Origin: Cupriavidus sp. WGlv3
GTDB taxonomy: Bacteria; Pseudomonadota; Gammaproteobacteria; Burkholderiales; Burkholderiaceae
DNA length: 64,000 nt
Direction: 5' to 3'
Assembly (NCBI RefSeq): GCF_023952475.1
Contig: NZ_JALHRX010000010.1
Location: 1-64,000, forward strand
This document shows, piece after piece, positions 30,482 to 39,307 of this stretch. The notes beneath the pieces are model-generated. The model did no database searches. It had not been told where the DNA came from and saw only the letters and a program-made list of their open reading frames with translations. Position numbers and translations under genes: made by a program. How positions within the stretch are numbered: position 1 is the first letter of the stretch; every line of letters starts with the position of its first letter.

Positions 30482-30979
30482 ATGCAGCCGACTTTCTTCG
30501 ACTATGCCGTGGTCTTCATCCTGCTGGCCTCGGGCCTGCTGGGCGTGCTGCGCGGGCTGGTGCGCGAGGTGCTGTCGCTGATCGGCTGGGTGGTGGCGTT
30601 CTGGGTGGCATTCCGCTACGGCGCGGTGGCCGCGGGCTGGATGCCCGAGTCCCTGCCGGGCGGCGAGCTGGCTCGCCACGCGCTGGGTTTCGTGGTGCTG
30701 CTGATCGGCACCGTGCTGGGGGCCTCGCTGGCCGGCATGGTGGTCGGGCAATTGCTGGAGAGCACCGGCCTCAAGCCCGCCGACCGCGGCCTGGGACTGG
30801 TGTTCGGCCTGCTGCGCGGCGTGCTGCTGGTGATGGTGATGGTGACGCTGGCCAGCCTGACGAAATTGCCGGAAGAACCGTTCTGGCGCGATGCGGTGAG
30901 CCGCCCGTATGTGATGCAGGCCATGGAATCGATCAAGCCATGGTTGCCGCCGGAGCTGGCGAAGTACGTGAAGACATAA
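30482..30979 (+). CDS. cvpA: CvpA family membrane protein
   Basis: 165 residues with about four transmembrane helices (FFDYAVVFILLASGLLGVLR at the start). CvpA is linked to colicin V export, purine-gene expression and envelope stress, with an unclear mechanism. The start at 30482 (MQPTFFDYAVV) is chosen because it matches the family N-terminus; an earlier in-frame start at 30449 would add residues not expected. purF follows after about 100 bases. Confidence 0.9.
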   Translation: MQPTFFDYAVVFILLASGLLGVLRGLVREVLSLIGWVVAFWVAFRYGAVAAGWMPESLPGGELARHALGFVVLLIGTVLGASLAGMVVGQLLESTGLKPADRGLGLVFGLLRGVLLVMVMVTLASLTKLPEEPFWRDAVSRPYVMQAMESIKPWLPPELAKYVKT

Positions 30980-31082
30980 GGCCGGGCACGTTGCGCGGCT
31001 GGTAGTAACGCAGGCCTTCGGGCCCGGAGGATCCCGGGCCGGGCTGCGCCCCCTGAATCAAAGCCTTTCCTGGGAGCTTGGC

Positions 31083-32612
31083 ATGTGCGGTATCGTCGGT
31101 GTGGTGTCATCCACGCCCGTCAACCAATTGATTTACGACAGCCTGCTGTTGTTGCAACACCGCGGACAGGATGCTGCCGGCATCGCCACCGCCAACGGCA
31201 GTACCTTCCACATGCACAAGGCCAACGGCCTGGTGCGCGATGTCTTCCGCACCCGCAACATGCGCAGCCTGCCGGGCGCCGCCGGCATCGGCCAGGTGCG
31301 CTATCCGACCGCGGGCTCCGCTTCCAGCGAAGAAGAGGCGCAGCCGTTCTACGTGAACGCCCCTTACGGCGTGATCCTGGCGCATAACGGTAACCTGACC
31401 AACTGGGAACAGCTGCGCGAGGAGATGTTCCGCCGCGACCGCCGCCACATCAACACGCACTCGGACACCGAAGTGCTGCTGAACGTGCTGGCCGACGAGC
31501 TGCAGCGCGCCAGCAATGGCATGGCGCTGGAGCCGGACACCATCTTCAAGGCGGTCGGCGGCCTGCACCGCCGCGTGCGCGGCTCGTACGCCATCGCCGC
31601 GCAGATCGCCGGCTACGGCATGCTGGCGGTGCGCGATCCGTTCGGCATCCGCCCGCTGTGCCTGGGCAGTGTCGAAACCCCGACCGGCAAGGAATGGATG
31701 GTGGCGTCGGAGTCGGTGGCGCTGGAAGGTATCGGCTACAAGCTCGAGCGCGACGTGGCGCCGGGCGAGGCCATCTTCATCGACCTCGACGGCAAGCTCT
31801 ACAGCAAGCAATGCGCCGACAACGCGGTGCTGACGCCGTGCATCTTCGAATACGTCTACCTGGCCCGCCCGGATTCGTGCATCGACGGCGTGCCGGTCTA
31901 CGACGCGCGCCTGCGCATGGGCGACTACCTGGCCGAGAAGATTCGCCAGGAAGTGTCGGCCGGCGATATCGACGTGGTCATGCCGATCCCGGATTCCAGC
32001 CGCCCGGCCGCGATGCAGGTGGCCAACCGCCTGGGCGTCAACTATCGCGAAGGCTTCTTCAAGAACCGCTACGTCGGCCGCACCTTCATCATGCCGGGCC
32101 AGGCGGTGCGCAAGAAGTCGGTGCGCCAGAAGCTCAACGCCATGGGCGTGGAGTTCAAGGGCAAGAACGTGCTGATCGTCGACGACTCGATCGTGCGCGG
32201 CACCACCTCGTTCGAGATCGTGCAGATGGCGCGCGACGCCGGCGCCAACAAGGTGATCTTCGCCTCGGCCGCGCCGCCGGTGAAGTTCCCCAACGTGTAC
32301 GGCATCGACATGCCGACCCGCAGCGAACTGGTGGCGCATGGCCGCACGCACGAAGAGATCGCCAAGATCATCGGCGCTGACAAGCTGGTGTACCAGGACG
32401 TGGAAGCGATGAAGCAGGCGGTGCGCGACATCAACCCCGCGCTGAAGGACTTCGACGCGTCGTGCTTCGATGGCCGCTACATCACCGGCGATATCGACGA
32501 GGCCTACCTGGACCGCCTGGAAACCGCGCGCAGCCAGGCCGACCGCGACGGCACCGGCGGCGACACCGAGCGCTCGCAACTGCACCTGCAGCGCTCCGGC
32601 GGCAACGAGTAA
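31083..32612 (+). CDS. purF: Amidophosphoribosyltransferase
   Basis: First committed step of purine synthesis: PRPP and glutamine to phosphoribosylamine. 509 residues. Cys2 of the MCGIVGVV start is the N-terminal nucleophile after Met removal, and LLQHRGQDAAGIATANG is the glutaminase region. VLIVDDSIVRGTTSFEIVQM is the PRPP loop. A final 20-residue tail is rich in polar residues. It sits at the end of the dedD-cvpA-purF run. Confidence 0.98.
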   Translation: MCGIVGVVSSTPVNQLIYDSLLLLQHRGQDAAGIATANGSTFHMHKANGLVRDVFRTRNMRSLPGAAGIGQVRYPTAGSASSEEEAQPFYVNAPYGVILAHNGNLTNWEQLREEMFRRDRRHINTHSDTEVLLNVLADELQRASNGMALEPDTIFKAVGGLHRRVRGSYAIAAQIAGYGMLAVRDPFGIRPLCLGSVETPTGKEWMVASESVALEGIGYKLERDVAPGEAIFIDLDGKLYSKQCADNAVLTPCIFEYVYLARPDSCIDGVPVYDARLRMGDYLAEKIRQEVSAGDIDVVMPIPDSSRPAAMQVANRLGVNYREGFFKNRYVGRTFIMPGQAVRKKSVRQKLNAMGVEFKGKNVLIVDDSIVRGTTSFEIVQMARDAGANKVIFASAAPPVKFPNVYGIDMPTRSELVAHGRTHEEIAKIIGADKLVYQDVEAMKQAVRDINPALKDFDASCFDGRYITGDIDEAYLDRLETARSQADRDGTGGDTERSQLHLQRSGGNE

Positions 32613-32650
32613 GCCCCGCCACCGCGTTGGCGCGCGTTGACGAATGCGAT

Positions 32651-32673
32651 GCCCGGCCGTAACATGGCCGGGC
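32651..32673 (+). terminator. Hairpin after purF
   Basis: Stem GCCCGGCC/GGCCGGGC (32651-32658 with 32666-32673) with a 7-base loop, 38 bases past the purF stop. The following bases GTCGATTTGA are only partly T-rich, and its 3' arm runs into the first helix of the predicted riboswitch, so its function as terminator is uncertain. Confidence 0.45.
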
Positions 32674-32727
32674 GTCGATTTGACAGTCAGCTTGCGGACG
32701 CGGGTACAGCCCGAAACAGCTAAAGAG
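32672..32727 (+). ncRNA. Candidate SAM-II-type riboswitch upstream of metZ
   Basis: The aptamer-like stretch fits the SAM-II layout. Helix P1 is GCGTC/GACGC (32672-32676 with 32697-32701). Its loop begins GATTTGAC and ends AGCTTGCG. The 3' part ends in CAGCTAAAGAG, containing the conserved GCTAAA. GATTTG can pair with CGAAAC (five of six positions) to form the pseudoknot. A small hairpin GGGTACAGCCC is inserted. Placement before metZ, a methionine-synthesis gene, and a strong terminator 115 bases on (32843) support a SAM-sensing role. I could not run a covariance search. Confidence 0.6.
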
Positions 32728-32805
32728 ATGGTCGCCAGCAACGATTCCCGCTGCGCAGCGCCTTGCCGGCGCGGCAATGTCCGGAAGCCGGCCGCCACAG
32801 CCTGA
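32728..32805 (+). CDS. Possible 25-codon ORF between aptamer and terminator
   Basis: ATG at 32728 follows CTAAAGAG directly and opens 25 codons to a TGA at 32803-32805. Purines AAAGAG abut the ATG too closely for a normal ribosome site. No known family and no striking amino-acid bias. It may be chance or a short leader between riboswitch and terminator. Confidence 0.2.
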   Translation: MVASNDSRCAAPCRRGNVRKPAATA

Positions 32806-32842
32806 AGCCCAAGGCCATACGCATACGCACACGCAGGACAGC

Positions 32843-32884
32843 AAGCCCGTCGATCCGAGCAACCGATCGCACGGGCTTTTTTCA
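32843..32884 (+). terminator. Strong intrinsic terminator in the metZ leader
   Basis: AAGCCCGT (32843-32850) pairs with ACGGGCTT (32871-32878), extended inside by CGATC/GATCG, and is followed by TTTTTTC. It lies 79 bases before the metZ ATG and inside the leader, as expected for a transcriptional expression platform. Confidence 0.85.
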
Positions 32885-32962
32885 TGGCCGCGCGCCGTCC
32901 ACCGGGCGCTGCGCAGCTTGTCGCAACCATCGCCTTCGCGCGGGTACGACCGCGCCACCAGC

Positions 32963-34168
32963 ATGAACCAACCGCTCAATCCCGAATCGCTCGGCATCGA
33001 TACCCTCGGCGTGCGCGCCGGCACGCTGCGCAGCGAATTCATGGAGCACTCCGAGGCCATGTACCTGACCTCGAGCTTCTGCTTCAACAGCGCCGCCGAG
33101 GCCGCCGAGCGCTTTGCCAACTCGGAAGAGGGCTATACCTATTCGCGCTTCACCAACCCGACCGTGTCGATGTTCCAGTCGCGCCTGGCGGCGCTGGAAG
33201 GCGCGCAGGCCTGCATGGCGACCGCCTCGGGCATGAGCGCGATCCTGTCGGTGGTGCTGTCGTCGATGCAGGCCGGCGACCACCTGGTCAGCTCGCGCGC
33301 GATCTTCGGCTCGACCATGACGCTGTTCAACAATATCTTTGGCAAGTTCGGTGTCGAGACCACCTTCGTCGATCCGACCGACCTGCAGGCGTGGCGTGCC
33401 GCGGTGCGGCCGAACACCAGGCTGTTCTTCCTGGAGACGCCGTCGAACCCGCTGACCGAAGTGGCCGACATCGCCGCCGTGGCCGACATCGCCCACGACG
33501 CCAATGCGCTGCTGGTGGTCGACAACTGCTTCTGCTCGCCGGCGCTGCAGCAGCCGATGAAGTTCGGCGCCGACATCGTGGTGCACTCGGCCACCAAGCA
33601 TATCGACGGCCAGGGCCGGGTGCTGGGTGGCGCGGTGCTGGGCTCGCACGACTTCATCATGGGCAAGGTATTCCCGTTCGTGCGCACCGCCGGGCCGACG
33701 CTGTCGGCGTTCAATGCGTGGGTGCTGCTCAAGGGCATGGAGACCCTGGCGATCCGCATGGAGCGCCATTCGTCGAGCGCGCTGGCGCTGGCGCAGTTCC
33801 TGGAATCGCACCCGGCCGTGGCGCGCGTGTTCCATCCGGCGCTGGCGTCGCATCCGCAGCACCAGATCGCCATGCGCCAGCAAAGCGGCGGCGGCGCGAT
33901 CGTGTCGTTCGAGCTCAAGGGCGCGACGCCCGAGCAGCAGCGCGCCAATGCCTGGCGCGTGATCGACAACACCCGGCTGTGCTCGATCACCGGCAACCTG
34001 GGCGACACCCGCACCACCATCACGCACCCGTACACCACCACGCATGCGCGCGTCAGCCCCGAGGCCAAGGCGGCCGCGGGCGTTGGCGAAGGGCTGATCC
34101 GCCTGGCGGTCGGGCTGGAGTCGGTCGAGGACCTGAAGGCCGACCTGCTGCGCGGCCTGGGCGACTGA
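32963..34168 (+). CDS. metZ: O-succinylhomoserine sulfhydrylase
   Basis: PLP enzyme of the Cys/Met metabolism family that makes homocysteine from O-succinylhomoserine and sulfide. 401 residues. HSATKHIDGQGRVLGGAVLG carries the PLP-binding Lys, and YTYSRFTNPTVSMFQSRLAA is a family motif. The start at 32963 is chosen because an upstream frame at 32777 would run across the terminator hairpin; no clear Shine-Dalgarno precedes it. Regulation by the upstream riboswitch-like element and terminator is likely. O-acetylhomoserine use cannot be excluded. Confidence 0.93.
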   Translation: MNQPLNPESLGIDTLGVRAGTLRSEFMEHSEAMYLTSSFCFNSAAEAAERFANSEEGYTYSRFTNPTVSMFQSRLAALEGAQACMATASGMSAILSVVLSSMQAGDHLVSSRAIFGSTMTLFNNIFGKFGVETTFVDPTDLQAWRAAVRPNTRLFFLETPSNPLTEVADIAAVADIAHDANALLVVDNCFCSPALQQPMKFGADIVVHSATKHIDGQGRVLGGAVLGSHDFIMGKVFPFVRTAGPTLSAFNAWVLLKGMETLAIRMERHSSSALALAQFLESHPAVARVFHPALASHPQHQIAMRQQSGGGAIVSFELKGATPEQQRANAWRVIDNTRLCSITGNLGDTRTTITHPYTTTHARVSPEAKAAAGVGEGLIRLAVGLESVEDLKADLLRGLGD

Positions 34169-34172
34169 GGCG

Positions 34173-34538
34173 CTACTCGGTCGCCGCGACCACCGGGGCC
34201 TGTTCTTGCGGGGCCGGGCCTTGAGATGGCTGCGCTTGCGGTGCCGGCGCTTGCAGCGCGGGCTCATCGCCGCCGGCCATCGCCTTCACGCCGGCGGCGG
34301 TGACGTCGTAGGTGGTGCCGACCGCGGTCGAGGCCACGCTGACCGCGGCCGAGCCCACCGTCGCCACCGTCGACACCGCGGCGCTGCCGACCGCCACGGT
34401 GGCGCCGACCACCATGCAGCCGGACAGCGACGCGGTGGCGCAGGCGACTGCCAGCATCAGGGCGATGCGCGGCAGGGAGGCGGAGGTTGCGCTATCGTTG
34501 CGCAGGTTGCGACGCAGGCGGGGGAATAAAGACGGCAT
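34173..34538 (-). CDS. Small putative lipoprotein, alanine/valine-rich
   Basis: 121 residues. A basic N-terminus and hydrophobic segment lead to a lipobox ASLSGC near residue 40, predicting a lipid-anchored periplasmic protein. The mature part has an Ala/Val/Ser-rich segment with repeated TVATVGSAAVSVAST-type runs, then a Gln/Pro/Ala tail. ATG at 34538 is preferred; an in-frame start at 34568 would add ten residues. It converges with metZ, 4 bases apart. Function unknown; it resembles short uncharacterised lipoproteins common in Burkholderiaceae. Confidence 0.75.
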   Translation of the reverse strand: MPSLFPRLRRNLRNDSATSASLPRIALMLAVACATASLSGCMVVGATVAVGSAAVSTVATVGSAAVSVASTAVGTTYDVTAAGVKAMAGGDEPALQAPAPQAQPSQGPAPQEQAPVVAATE

Positions 34539-34577
34539 GGAACTCTTGATAGTGGTTGAGCCTGGCATGGGGCGGAG

Positions 34578-35429
34578 TCAGCGCAGCAGCCGGCGGCGCA
34601 GCAGCACCAGGCACACCACCAGCGCGGCCACCGCATAGGCGGCCAGCACCGCCAGGTGCAGGCCGGCGCCGTCGAGCGGGCGGCCCAGCATCAGCGGCCG
34701 GATCAGCGCCACCGCGTGCGCCAGCGGCAGTGCCTTGGCGGCGGCCTGCACGCCTTCGGGCAGCTGTTCCAGCGGGAAGAAAACGCCCGACAGCAGCAGC
34801 ATCGGCGTCATCACCAGGGTCTGGTAGAACATGAAGAAGTCATAGCTGGGTGCCAGCGCGGTGACGATCATCGCCAGCGCGGCGAAGGCGATCCCGGCCA
34901 GCACGATCACCGGCAGCGCCAGCAGCGCCCCCGGCATCTGCGCATAGCCGAGCGCGCCCGCCACCAGCATGATGGCCAGCCCCGACAGCACGGCCTTGCT
35001 GGCGGCCCAGGCGATTTCGCCCAGCACCACGTCGCCCAGCGTCAGCGGCGCATGCATGATCGCTTCCCAGGTGCGCTGCACGTGCATGCGCGAGAACGCC
35101 GAATACATCGATTCGAAGCTGGCCGACATCATCACGCTGGACGCGGTGGTGCCGGCCGCGAGGAAGGCGATATACGACACGCCGTCGACCTGGCCCACCA
35201 TCAGGCCGAGCCCGAGGCCGAGGCCGAACAGGTAGATCATCGGGTCGGCCAGGTTGCCGATCATCGACGGAATTGCCAGCTTCCTCCACACCATGTAGTT
35301 GCGGTACCAGACCATCATCCAGTTGCGCAGGTTGCGCGGCAGCAGCGGCTGCGGATAGGCCTGGCGCGCCGCCATGGCGGCGGCGGGGGAGGCCTCGGTG
35401 GCGTCCGCGCGGGGGTCCTGTTCGCTCAT
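34578..35429 (-). CDS. ABC-2 type exporter permease, NodJ-like
   Basis: 283 residues with about six transmembrane helices. IPSMIGNLADPMIYLFGLGL and SVMMSASFESMYSAFSRM match the NodJ/ABC-2 permease family, which in rhizobia exports lipo-chitooligosaccharide. The partner ATPase is the next gene upstream, 13 bases away. Substrate here is unknown; a lipid or polysaccharide is plausible. The pair resembles the non-symbiotic betaproteobacterial relatives thought to be ancestral to nodIJ. Confidence 0.88.
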   Translation of the reverse strand: MSEQDPRADATEASPAAAMAARQAYPQPLLPRNLRNWMMVWYRNYMVWRKLAIPSMIGNLADPMIYLFGLGLGLGLMVGQVDGVSYIAFLAAGTTASSVMMSASFESMYSAFSRMHVQRTWEAIMHAPLTLGDVVLGEIAWAASKAVLSGLAIMLVAGALGYAQMPGALLALPVIVLAGIAFAALAMIVTALAPSYDFFMFYQTLVMTPMLLLSGVFFPLEQLPEGVQAAAKALPLAHAVALIRPLMLGRPLDGAGLHLAVLAAYAVAALVVCLVLLRRRLLR

Positions 35430-35442
35430 GTCGTCCCTTGGT

Positions 35443-36387
35443 TCAGTCCCGCATCTCGCGGCCGGTCAGCTTGAGGAACACGTCCTCGAGGTTGGCCGGG
35501 CGGTGCAGGTAGCGCACGCCGCTCCTGCCGTGCAGCGCCGCCAGCAGCGGGGCGGGCTCGCGCACGTAGCAGAACAGTGTCTCGCCGCTCATTTCGGTGC
35601 GCTGCGCCAGCGGCGTCAGGGTGCCGCGCAGCGTCTCCAGTTCATCGCCATAGACCTCGACCACGTCGCAGCCGATCTGGCTGTCGATCAGCTCGTGCGG
35701 CTTGCCTTCGGCGATCTTGCGGCCGCCGTCGATCACGCACAGGTAGTTGCACAGCCGCTCGGCTTCTTCCATGAAGTGCGTGGTCAGCAGGATGGTCTTG
35801 CCGCTGGCCATCAGCGACTTCAGCCGCTCCCAGATCAGGTGGCGTGCCTGCGGATCGAGGCCGGTGGTGGGCTCGTCCATCACCAGCAGGTCCGGGTCGT
35901 TGATCAGCGCGCGCGCCACGGTCAGGCGCCGCCGCATGCCGCCGGAGAGGTCGCGCACCTGGGCGTCGGCGCGGTTTTCCAGCCGCGCGAATTCCAGCAG
36001 CTTCGGTACGCGCCGCTCGATCTCGGCCGACGACAGCCCGAAGTAGCGGCCGAAGATGCGCAGGTTTTCGATCACCGAGAAGTCCGGATCGAGATTGTCG
36101 AACTGCGGCACCACGCCCACGCGCATGCGCGCCTGCGGCGCGCGCTCGGGGATGGGCTCGCCGCATAGCGTCAGCGTGCCCGCCAGGGGTGTGGTCAGGC
36201 CCAGCAGCAGCCGCAGCGTGGTGGTCTTGCCGGCGCCGTTGGGGCCCAGCAGGCCGAAGCACTGGCCGCGGAAAACCTGGAGGTCGAGGTCGTCGACCAC
36301 GACCGTGTCGCCGTATTGCTTGCGCACCTTGCGCAACTCGAGGATGGCAGTCAAGGCAGGGTCCGGTGTGGCGCCGCAACGGCGCAA
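35443..36387 (-). CDS. ABC transporter ATPase, NodI/DrrA-like
   Basis: 314 residues. Walker [20 protein letters not shown], signature [15 protein letters not shown], Walker [14 protein letters not shown] and H-loop [14 protein letters not shown] are all present, with a C-terminal extension typical of NodI/DrrA exporters. Start is uncertain: TTG at 36387 or a second TTG at 36354 just before [14 protein letters not shown]; no ATG or clear ribosome site is available. It forms a two-gene unit with the NodJ-like permease. Confidence 0.88.
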   Translation of the reverse strand: MRRCGATPDPALTAILELRKVRKQYGDTVVVDDLDLQVFRGQCFGLLGPNGAGKTTTLRLLLGLTTPLAGTLTLCGEPIPERAPQARMRVGVVPQFDNLDPDFSVIENLRIFGRYFGLSSAEIERRVPKLLEFARLENRADAQVRDLSGGMRRRLTVARALINDPDLLVMDEPTTGLDPQARHLIWERLKSLMASGKTILLTTHFMEEAERLCNYLCVIDGGRKIAEGKPHELIDSQIGCDVVEVYGDELETLRGTLTPLAQRTEMSGETLFCYVREPAPLLAALHGRSGVRYLHRPANLEDVFLKLTGREMRD

Positions 36388-36468
36388 TATCCGCCATTAT
36401 GCCGGTCATCCGCGCCGGGCTCAGTTGGCGCGGTGCAGCGGACGCGAGGGCCCCGGCGCGCGGGCATA

Positions 36469-36500
36469 AAAAAACCGCCAGCGAACTGGCGGTTTTTCTT
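36469..36500 (-). terminator. Bidirectional intrinsic terminator after rpsU
   Basis: A long perfect stem centred on CCGCCAG/CTGGCGG with A and T runs on both sides (36470-36481 with 36486-36497), loop CGAA. It ends rpsU on the minus strand, which stops at 36535, and could also stop plus-strand transcription. Confidence 0.9.
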
Positions 36501-36534
36501 GCCTGGCTAAACCAGGCAGCAAAGCGTGCCGGAA

Positions 36535-36747
36535 TCAGTACATCTTCTTCGGCAGCATCTGCATGCGCAGGCGCTTGCGCAGGCGTGCTTCGGCGGCCTT
36601 CTTCTTGCGCTTGCGCTCGGTCGTCGGCTTCTCGTAAGCGGTACGGCTCTTGAGTTCAACGATCAGGCCAGTCTGCAGAATGGCACGACGGAAACGCCGC
36701 ATTGCAACTTCAACGGGCTCACCGGGTTTCAAGACGATCTTAGTCAA
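36535..36747 (-). CDS. rpsU: Ribosomal protein S21
   Basis: 70-residue basic protein of the 30S subunit. [20 protein letters not shown] at the start and a Lys/Arg-rich C-terminus ([19 protein letters not shown]) match bS21. It is monocistronic, with its own promoter and terminator. It lies upstream of the NodIJ-like genes on the same strand, but its terminator separates them. Confidence 0.97.
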   Translation of the reverse strand: MTKIVLKPGEPVEVAMRRFRRAILQTGLIVELKSRTAYEKPTTERKRKKKAAEARLRKRLRMQMLPKKMY

Positions 36748-36975
36748 TTCAGTCCTTTAGGGGATTGCCGCCGGGGCGGCTGGTTCACACGGGGGGAAAC
36801 TGCGGCCGCCGGAGCGACTGGTATTGCACGCCGGGCCGATGCCCTGGTGCGCCCCCGCGAACCTGAAAGATGTGGACGTTTCAGTCCGTGCAACCAGTGT
36901 CAGGGGTGATAGCGCCAGGTCCAAACATAACTGGAGCCTGACAGTACCGGTTTCCATGAATGCTATACGCCCGTA

Positions 36976-37005
36976 ACTATGGCATGTATACGACGGCGCT
37001 GTCAA
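36976..37005 (-). promoter_or_regulatory. Predicted rpsU promoter
   Basis: Minus strand -35 TTGACA (complement of 37000-37005), 18-base spacer, -10 CATAGT (complement of 36976-36981). Predicted start is near 36969, leaving about 220 nt of leader before rpsU. Confidence 0.5.
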
Positions 37006-37100
37006 GAATGCAGTGCAACGTACGCGCGGCGGCCGGGCCTGATAGTTATTTCCAGGCCACTTCAAGCGGACCGCAGCGCGCGCGACGGAACCGCGAGGCG

Positions 37101-37150
37101 TCTTTATACCGTTTTTATAGCCATAGCGGGTCTTTCTACCCCGTTTTTAT
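37101..37150 (+). promoter_or_regulatory. Tandem T-rich repeats, candidate KdpE binding sites
   Basis: TCTTTATACCGTTTTTAT (37101-37118) and TCTTTCTACCCCGTTTTTAT (37131-37150) repeat with a 30-bp step, about three helical turns. They are AT-rich in a GC-rich setting and resemble the E. coli KdpE target (TTTATACTTTTTTTA-like). They lie 50-100 bases before the first kdp ORF. Confidence 0.55.
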
Positions 37151-37199
37151 CCCCGCATCCCTAATCTGGGTGACGTCTGCCACTCACGATTCTCCCGTC

Positions 37200-37349
37200 A
37201 TGGATGCGATGTTCTTGCTCGTTCTGATTGCCTTCGGCGCCGCCAGCGTCGCCCTGGTCGCGCTGTGCGCATGGTTGTGCGGCCCGGCGCGGCCGGTTTC
37301 CGCCGCGGACCGGCCGCAGCCGGACGCAGCCACCGGCGGAGACCTCTGA
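37200..37349 (+). CDS. 49-residue single-pass membrane ORF ahead of kdpF
   Basis: ATG at 37200, TGA ending at 37349, sharing one base with the kdpF ATG. The first 28 residues form one strong hydrophobic helix ([20 protein letters not shown]), followed by a Pro/Asp-rich polar tail. No Shine-Dalgarno is evident. Coupled stop/start to kdpF and the membrane character suggest a real small Kdp-associated protein, but no family is recognised. It may simply be a leader that couples translation. Confidence 0.5.
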   Translation: MDAMFLLVLIAFGAASVALVALCAWLCGPARPVSAADRPQPDAATGGDL

Positions 37350-37438
37350 TGGACTGGACCGAACTGCTGGCCGGCGCGCTTGCCGTGGCCATCTTCCTCT
37401 ACCTGCTGATTGCGCTGTGCCGCCCGGAGAAGTTCTGA
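37349..37438 (+). CDS. kdpF: K+-transporting ATPase small subunit KdpF
   Basis: 29-residue single-helix peptide ([20 protein letters not shown] then IALCRPEKF) with the typical KdpF pattern of a membrane helix ending in a short charged tail. KdpF stabilises the KdpFABC complex. Its start overlaps the stop of the upstream small ORF and its TGA overlaps the kdpA ATG, so all three are translationally coupled. Too small for most gene callers. Confidence 0.88.
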   Translation: MDWTELLAGALAVAIFLYLLIALCRPEKF

Positions 37439-39267
37439 TGCCGACCGATTTCCCGGGCCTGCTGGCCCTGTACCTGGCCATCCTGCTGGCGCTGGCGCCA
37501 TGGCTGGGCCGCTACCTGCGCCGCGCGGTCGAAGACGACGGCTACCGACTGACCGTCTGGGGCCGGCCGCTCGAGCGCGCGCTGTACCGGCTCGCCGGCG
37601 TGCATGGCGGCGAGCGGGGCGGCGCGCAGATGGGCTGGCGGCGCTACGCGCTGGCCGTGCTCGCCTTCAACCTGCTCGGGGCGGTGGCGGTCTATGCGCT
37701 GCAGCGCCTGCAGGGCTGGCTGCCGCTGAACCCGCAGGGCTTCGGCGCGGTGTCGCCGGATTCGGCCTTCAATACCGCCGTCAGCTTCGTCGCCAATACC
37801 AACTGGCAGGGCTATGCCGGCGAATCGACCATGAGCTACCTGACGCAGATGCTGGCGCTGACGGTGCAGAACTTTGTCTCGGCGGCCACCGGCATCGCCG
37901 TGGTGTTCGCGCTGATCCGCGGCTTCGCGCGCCAGCGCGCGGGCGGCATCGGCAACTTCTGGGTCGACCTGACGCGCATCACGCTGTACGTGCTGGTGCC
38001 GCTGGCATCGGTGATTGCGCTGGCGCTGGCGAGCCAGGGCGTGATCCAGAACTTCGGCGGCTATCGCGATGCCGCGCTGCTGCGACCGGTGGCCTATAGC
38101 CAGCCGGTCACGGACGCCGCCGGCAATCCCATCGCCGATGCACAGGGCGGGGTGCCGACCCGGCCGGCCATGGCGCACACGCAGACGCTGCCGATGGGGC
38201 CGGTGGCGTCGCAGGAAGCGATCAAGATGCTGGGCACCAACGGCGGCGGCTTCTTCAACGCCAACTCGGCGCATCCGTACGAAAACCCGACCGCGCTGTC
38301 CAACCTGATCGAGATGCTGGCGATCTTCCTGATCCCCGCCGCGCTGTGCTTCACCTTCGGCGAGATGGTGCAGGACCGCCGCCAGGGCGTGGCGGTGCTG
38401 GCGGCGATGACCTTGCTGTTCGTGGCCATGGCCTGTCTGGCCGCGCTCGCCGAGCAGCGCGCCGGCGCGGTGCTGTCCGCGCTGCCGCTGGACCACGCGG
38501 GCTCTGCGCTGCAGGCGGGCGGCAATATGGAAGGCAAGGAAACGCGCTTCGGCGTGGCCGCCTCCGCGCTGTTCGCGGCAATCACCACGGCGGCGTCGTG
38601 CGGCGCGGTCAATGCCATGCACGATTCCTTCACCGCGCTGGGCGGCATGGTGCCGATGTTGCTGATGCAGCTGGGCGAGGTGGTGTTCGGCGGGGTCGGC
38701 TCCGGGCTGTACGGCATGCTGGTCTACGCGGTGCTGGCGGTGTTCATCGCCGGCCTGATGATCGGCCGCACGCCGGAATACCTCGGCAAAAAGATCGAGG
38801 CCTTCGAGATGAAGATGACCGTGATCGTGATCCTGGTCACGCCGCTGCTGGTGCTGCTGGGCACGGCGGTGGCGGTGATGGCGGGCGCGGGCCGCGCGGG
38901 CGTGCTCAACCCGGGCACGCACGGCTTTTCCGAGATCCTGTACGCGCTGTCTTCGGCGGCCAACAACAACGGCAGTGCATTCGCGGGCCTGTCGGCCAAC
39001 ACCCCGTTCTACAACACGCTGCTGGCCGCGGCGATGTGGTTCGGCCGCTTCTGGATCGTGATCCCGGTGCTGGCGCTGGCGGGCTCGCTGGCGGCCAAGC
39101 CGAAGCTGCCGGCCACCGGCGGCACCATGCCCACGCACGGCGCGCTGTTCGTGGTGCTGCTGGCCGGCGCAGTGCTGATGGTGGGCGCGCTGACCTATGT
39201 CCCGGCGCTGGCGCTAGGCCCCGTCGCCGAACACCTGCAGGGCGTGCTGGCCGGCGCCGCGCGCTGA
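37438..39267 (+). CDS. kdpA: K+-transporting ATPase subunit A
   Basis: 609-residue membrane protein that forms the potassium channel-like pore of the KdpFABC pump. [20 protein letters not shown] at the start, [20 protein letters not shown] and [20 protein letters not shown] with the selectivity-filter glycines are visible. The start at 37438 overlaps the kdpF stop. It is longer than E. coli KdpA (about 557) owing to loops. Confidence 0.97.
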   Translation: MPTDFPGLLALYLAILLALAPWLGRYLRRAVEDDGYRLTVWGRPLERALYRLAGVHGGERGGAQMGWRRYALAVLAFNLLGAVAVYALQRLQGWLPLNPQGFGAVSPDSAFNTAVSFVANTNWQGYAGESTMSYLTQMLALTVQNFVSAATGIAVVFALIRGFARQRAGGIGNFWVDLTRITLYVLVPLASVIALALASQGVIQNFGGYRDAALLRPVAYSQPVTDAAGNPIADAQGGVPTRPAMAHTQTLPMGPVASQEAIKMLGTNGGGFFNANSAHPYENPTALSNLIEMLAIFLIPAALCFTFGEMVQDRRQGVAVLAAMTLLFVAMACLAALAEQRAGAVLSALPLDHAGSALQAGGNMEGKETRFGVAASALFAAITTAASCGAVNAMHDSFTALGGMVPMLLMQLGEVVFGGVGSGLYGMLVYAVLAVFIAGLMIGRTPEYLGKKIEAFEMKMTVIVILVTPLLVLLGTAVAVMAGAGRAGVLNPGTHGFSEILYALSSAANNNGSAFAGLSANTPFYNTLLAAAMWFGRFWIVIPVLALAGSLAAKPKLPATGGTMPTHGALFVVLLAGAVLMVGALTYVPALALGPVAEHLQGVLAGAAR

Positions 39268-39307
39268 ACCGCTGTCCTGACTCATCGCCACTCGCGAACC
39301 TGTCTCC

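Larger units (their letters stand above)
36748..37199. other. Divergent region between rpsU and kdp
   Basis: 452 bases. The half next to rpsU holds its predicted promoter (36976-37005) and a leader of about 220 nt. The half next to kdp holds two T-rich direct repeats (37101-37150). No supported protein gene is seen; the open frame starting at 36960 only acquires a plausible protein from 37200 on. Confidence 0.6.
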
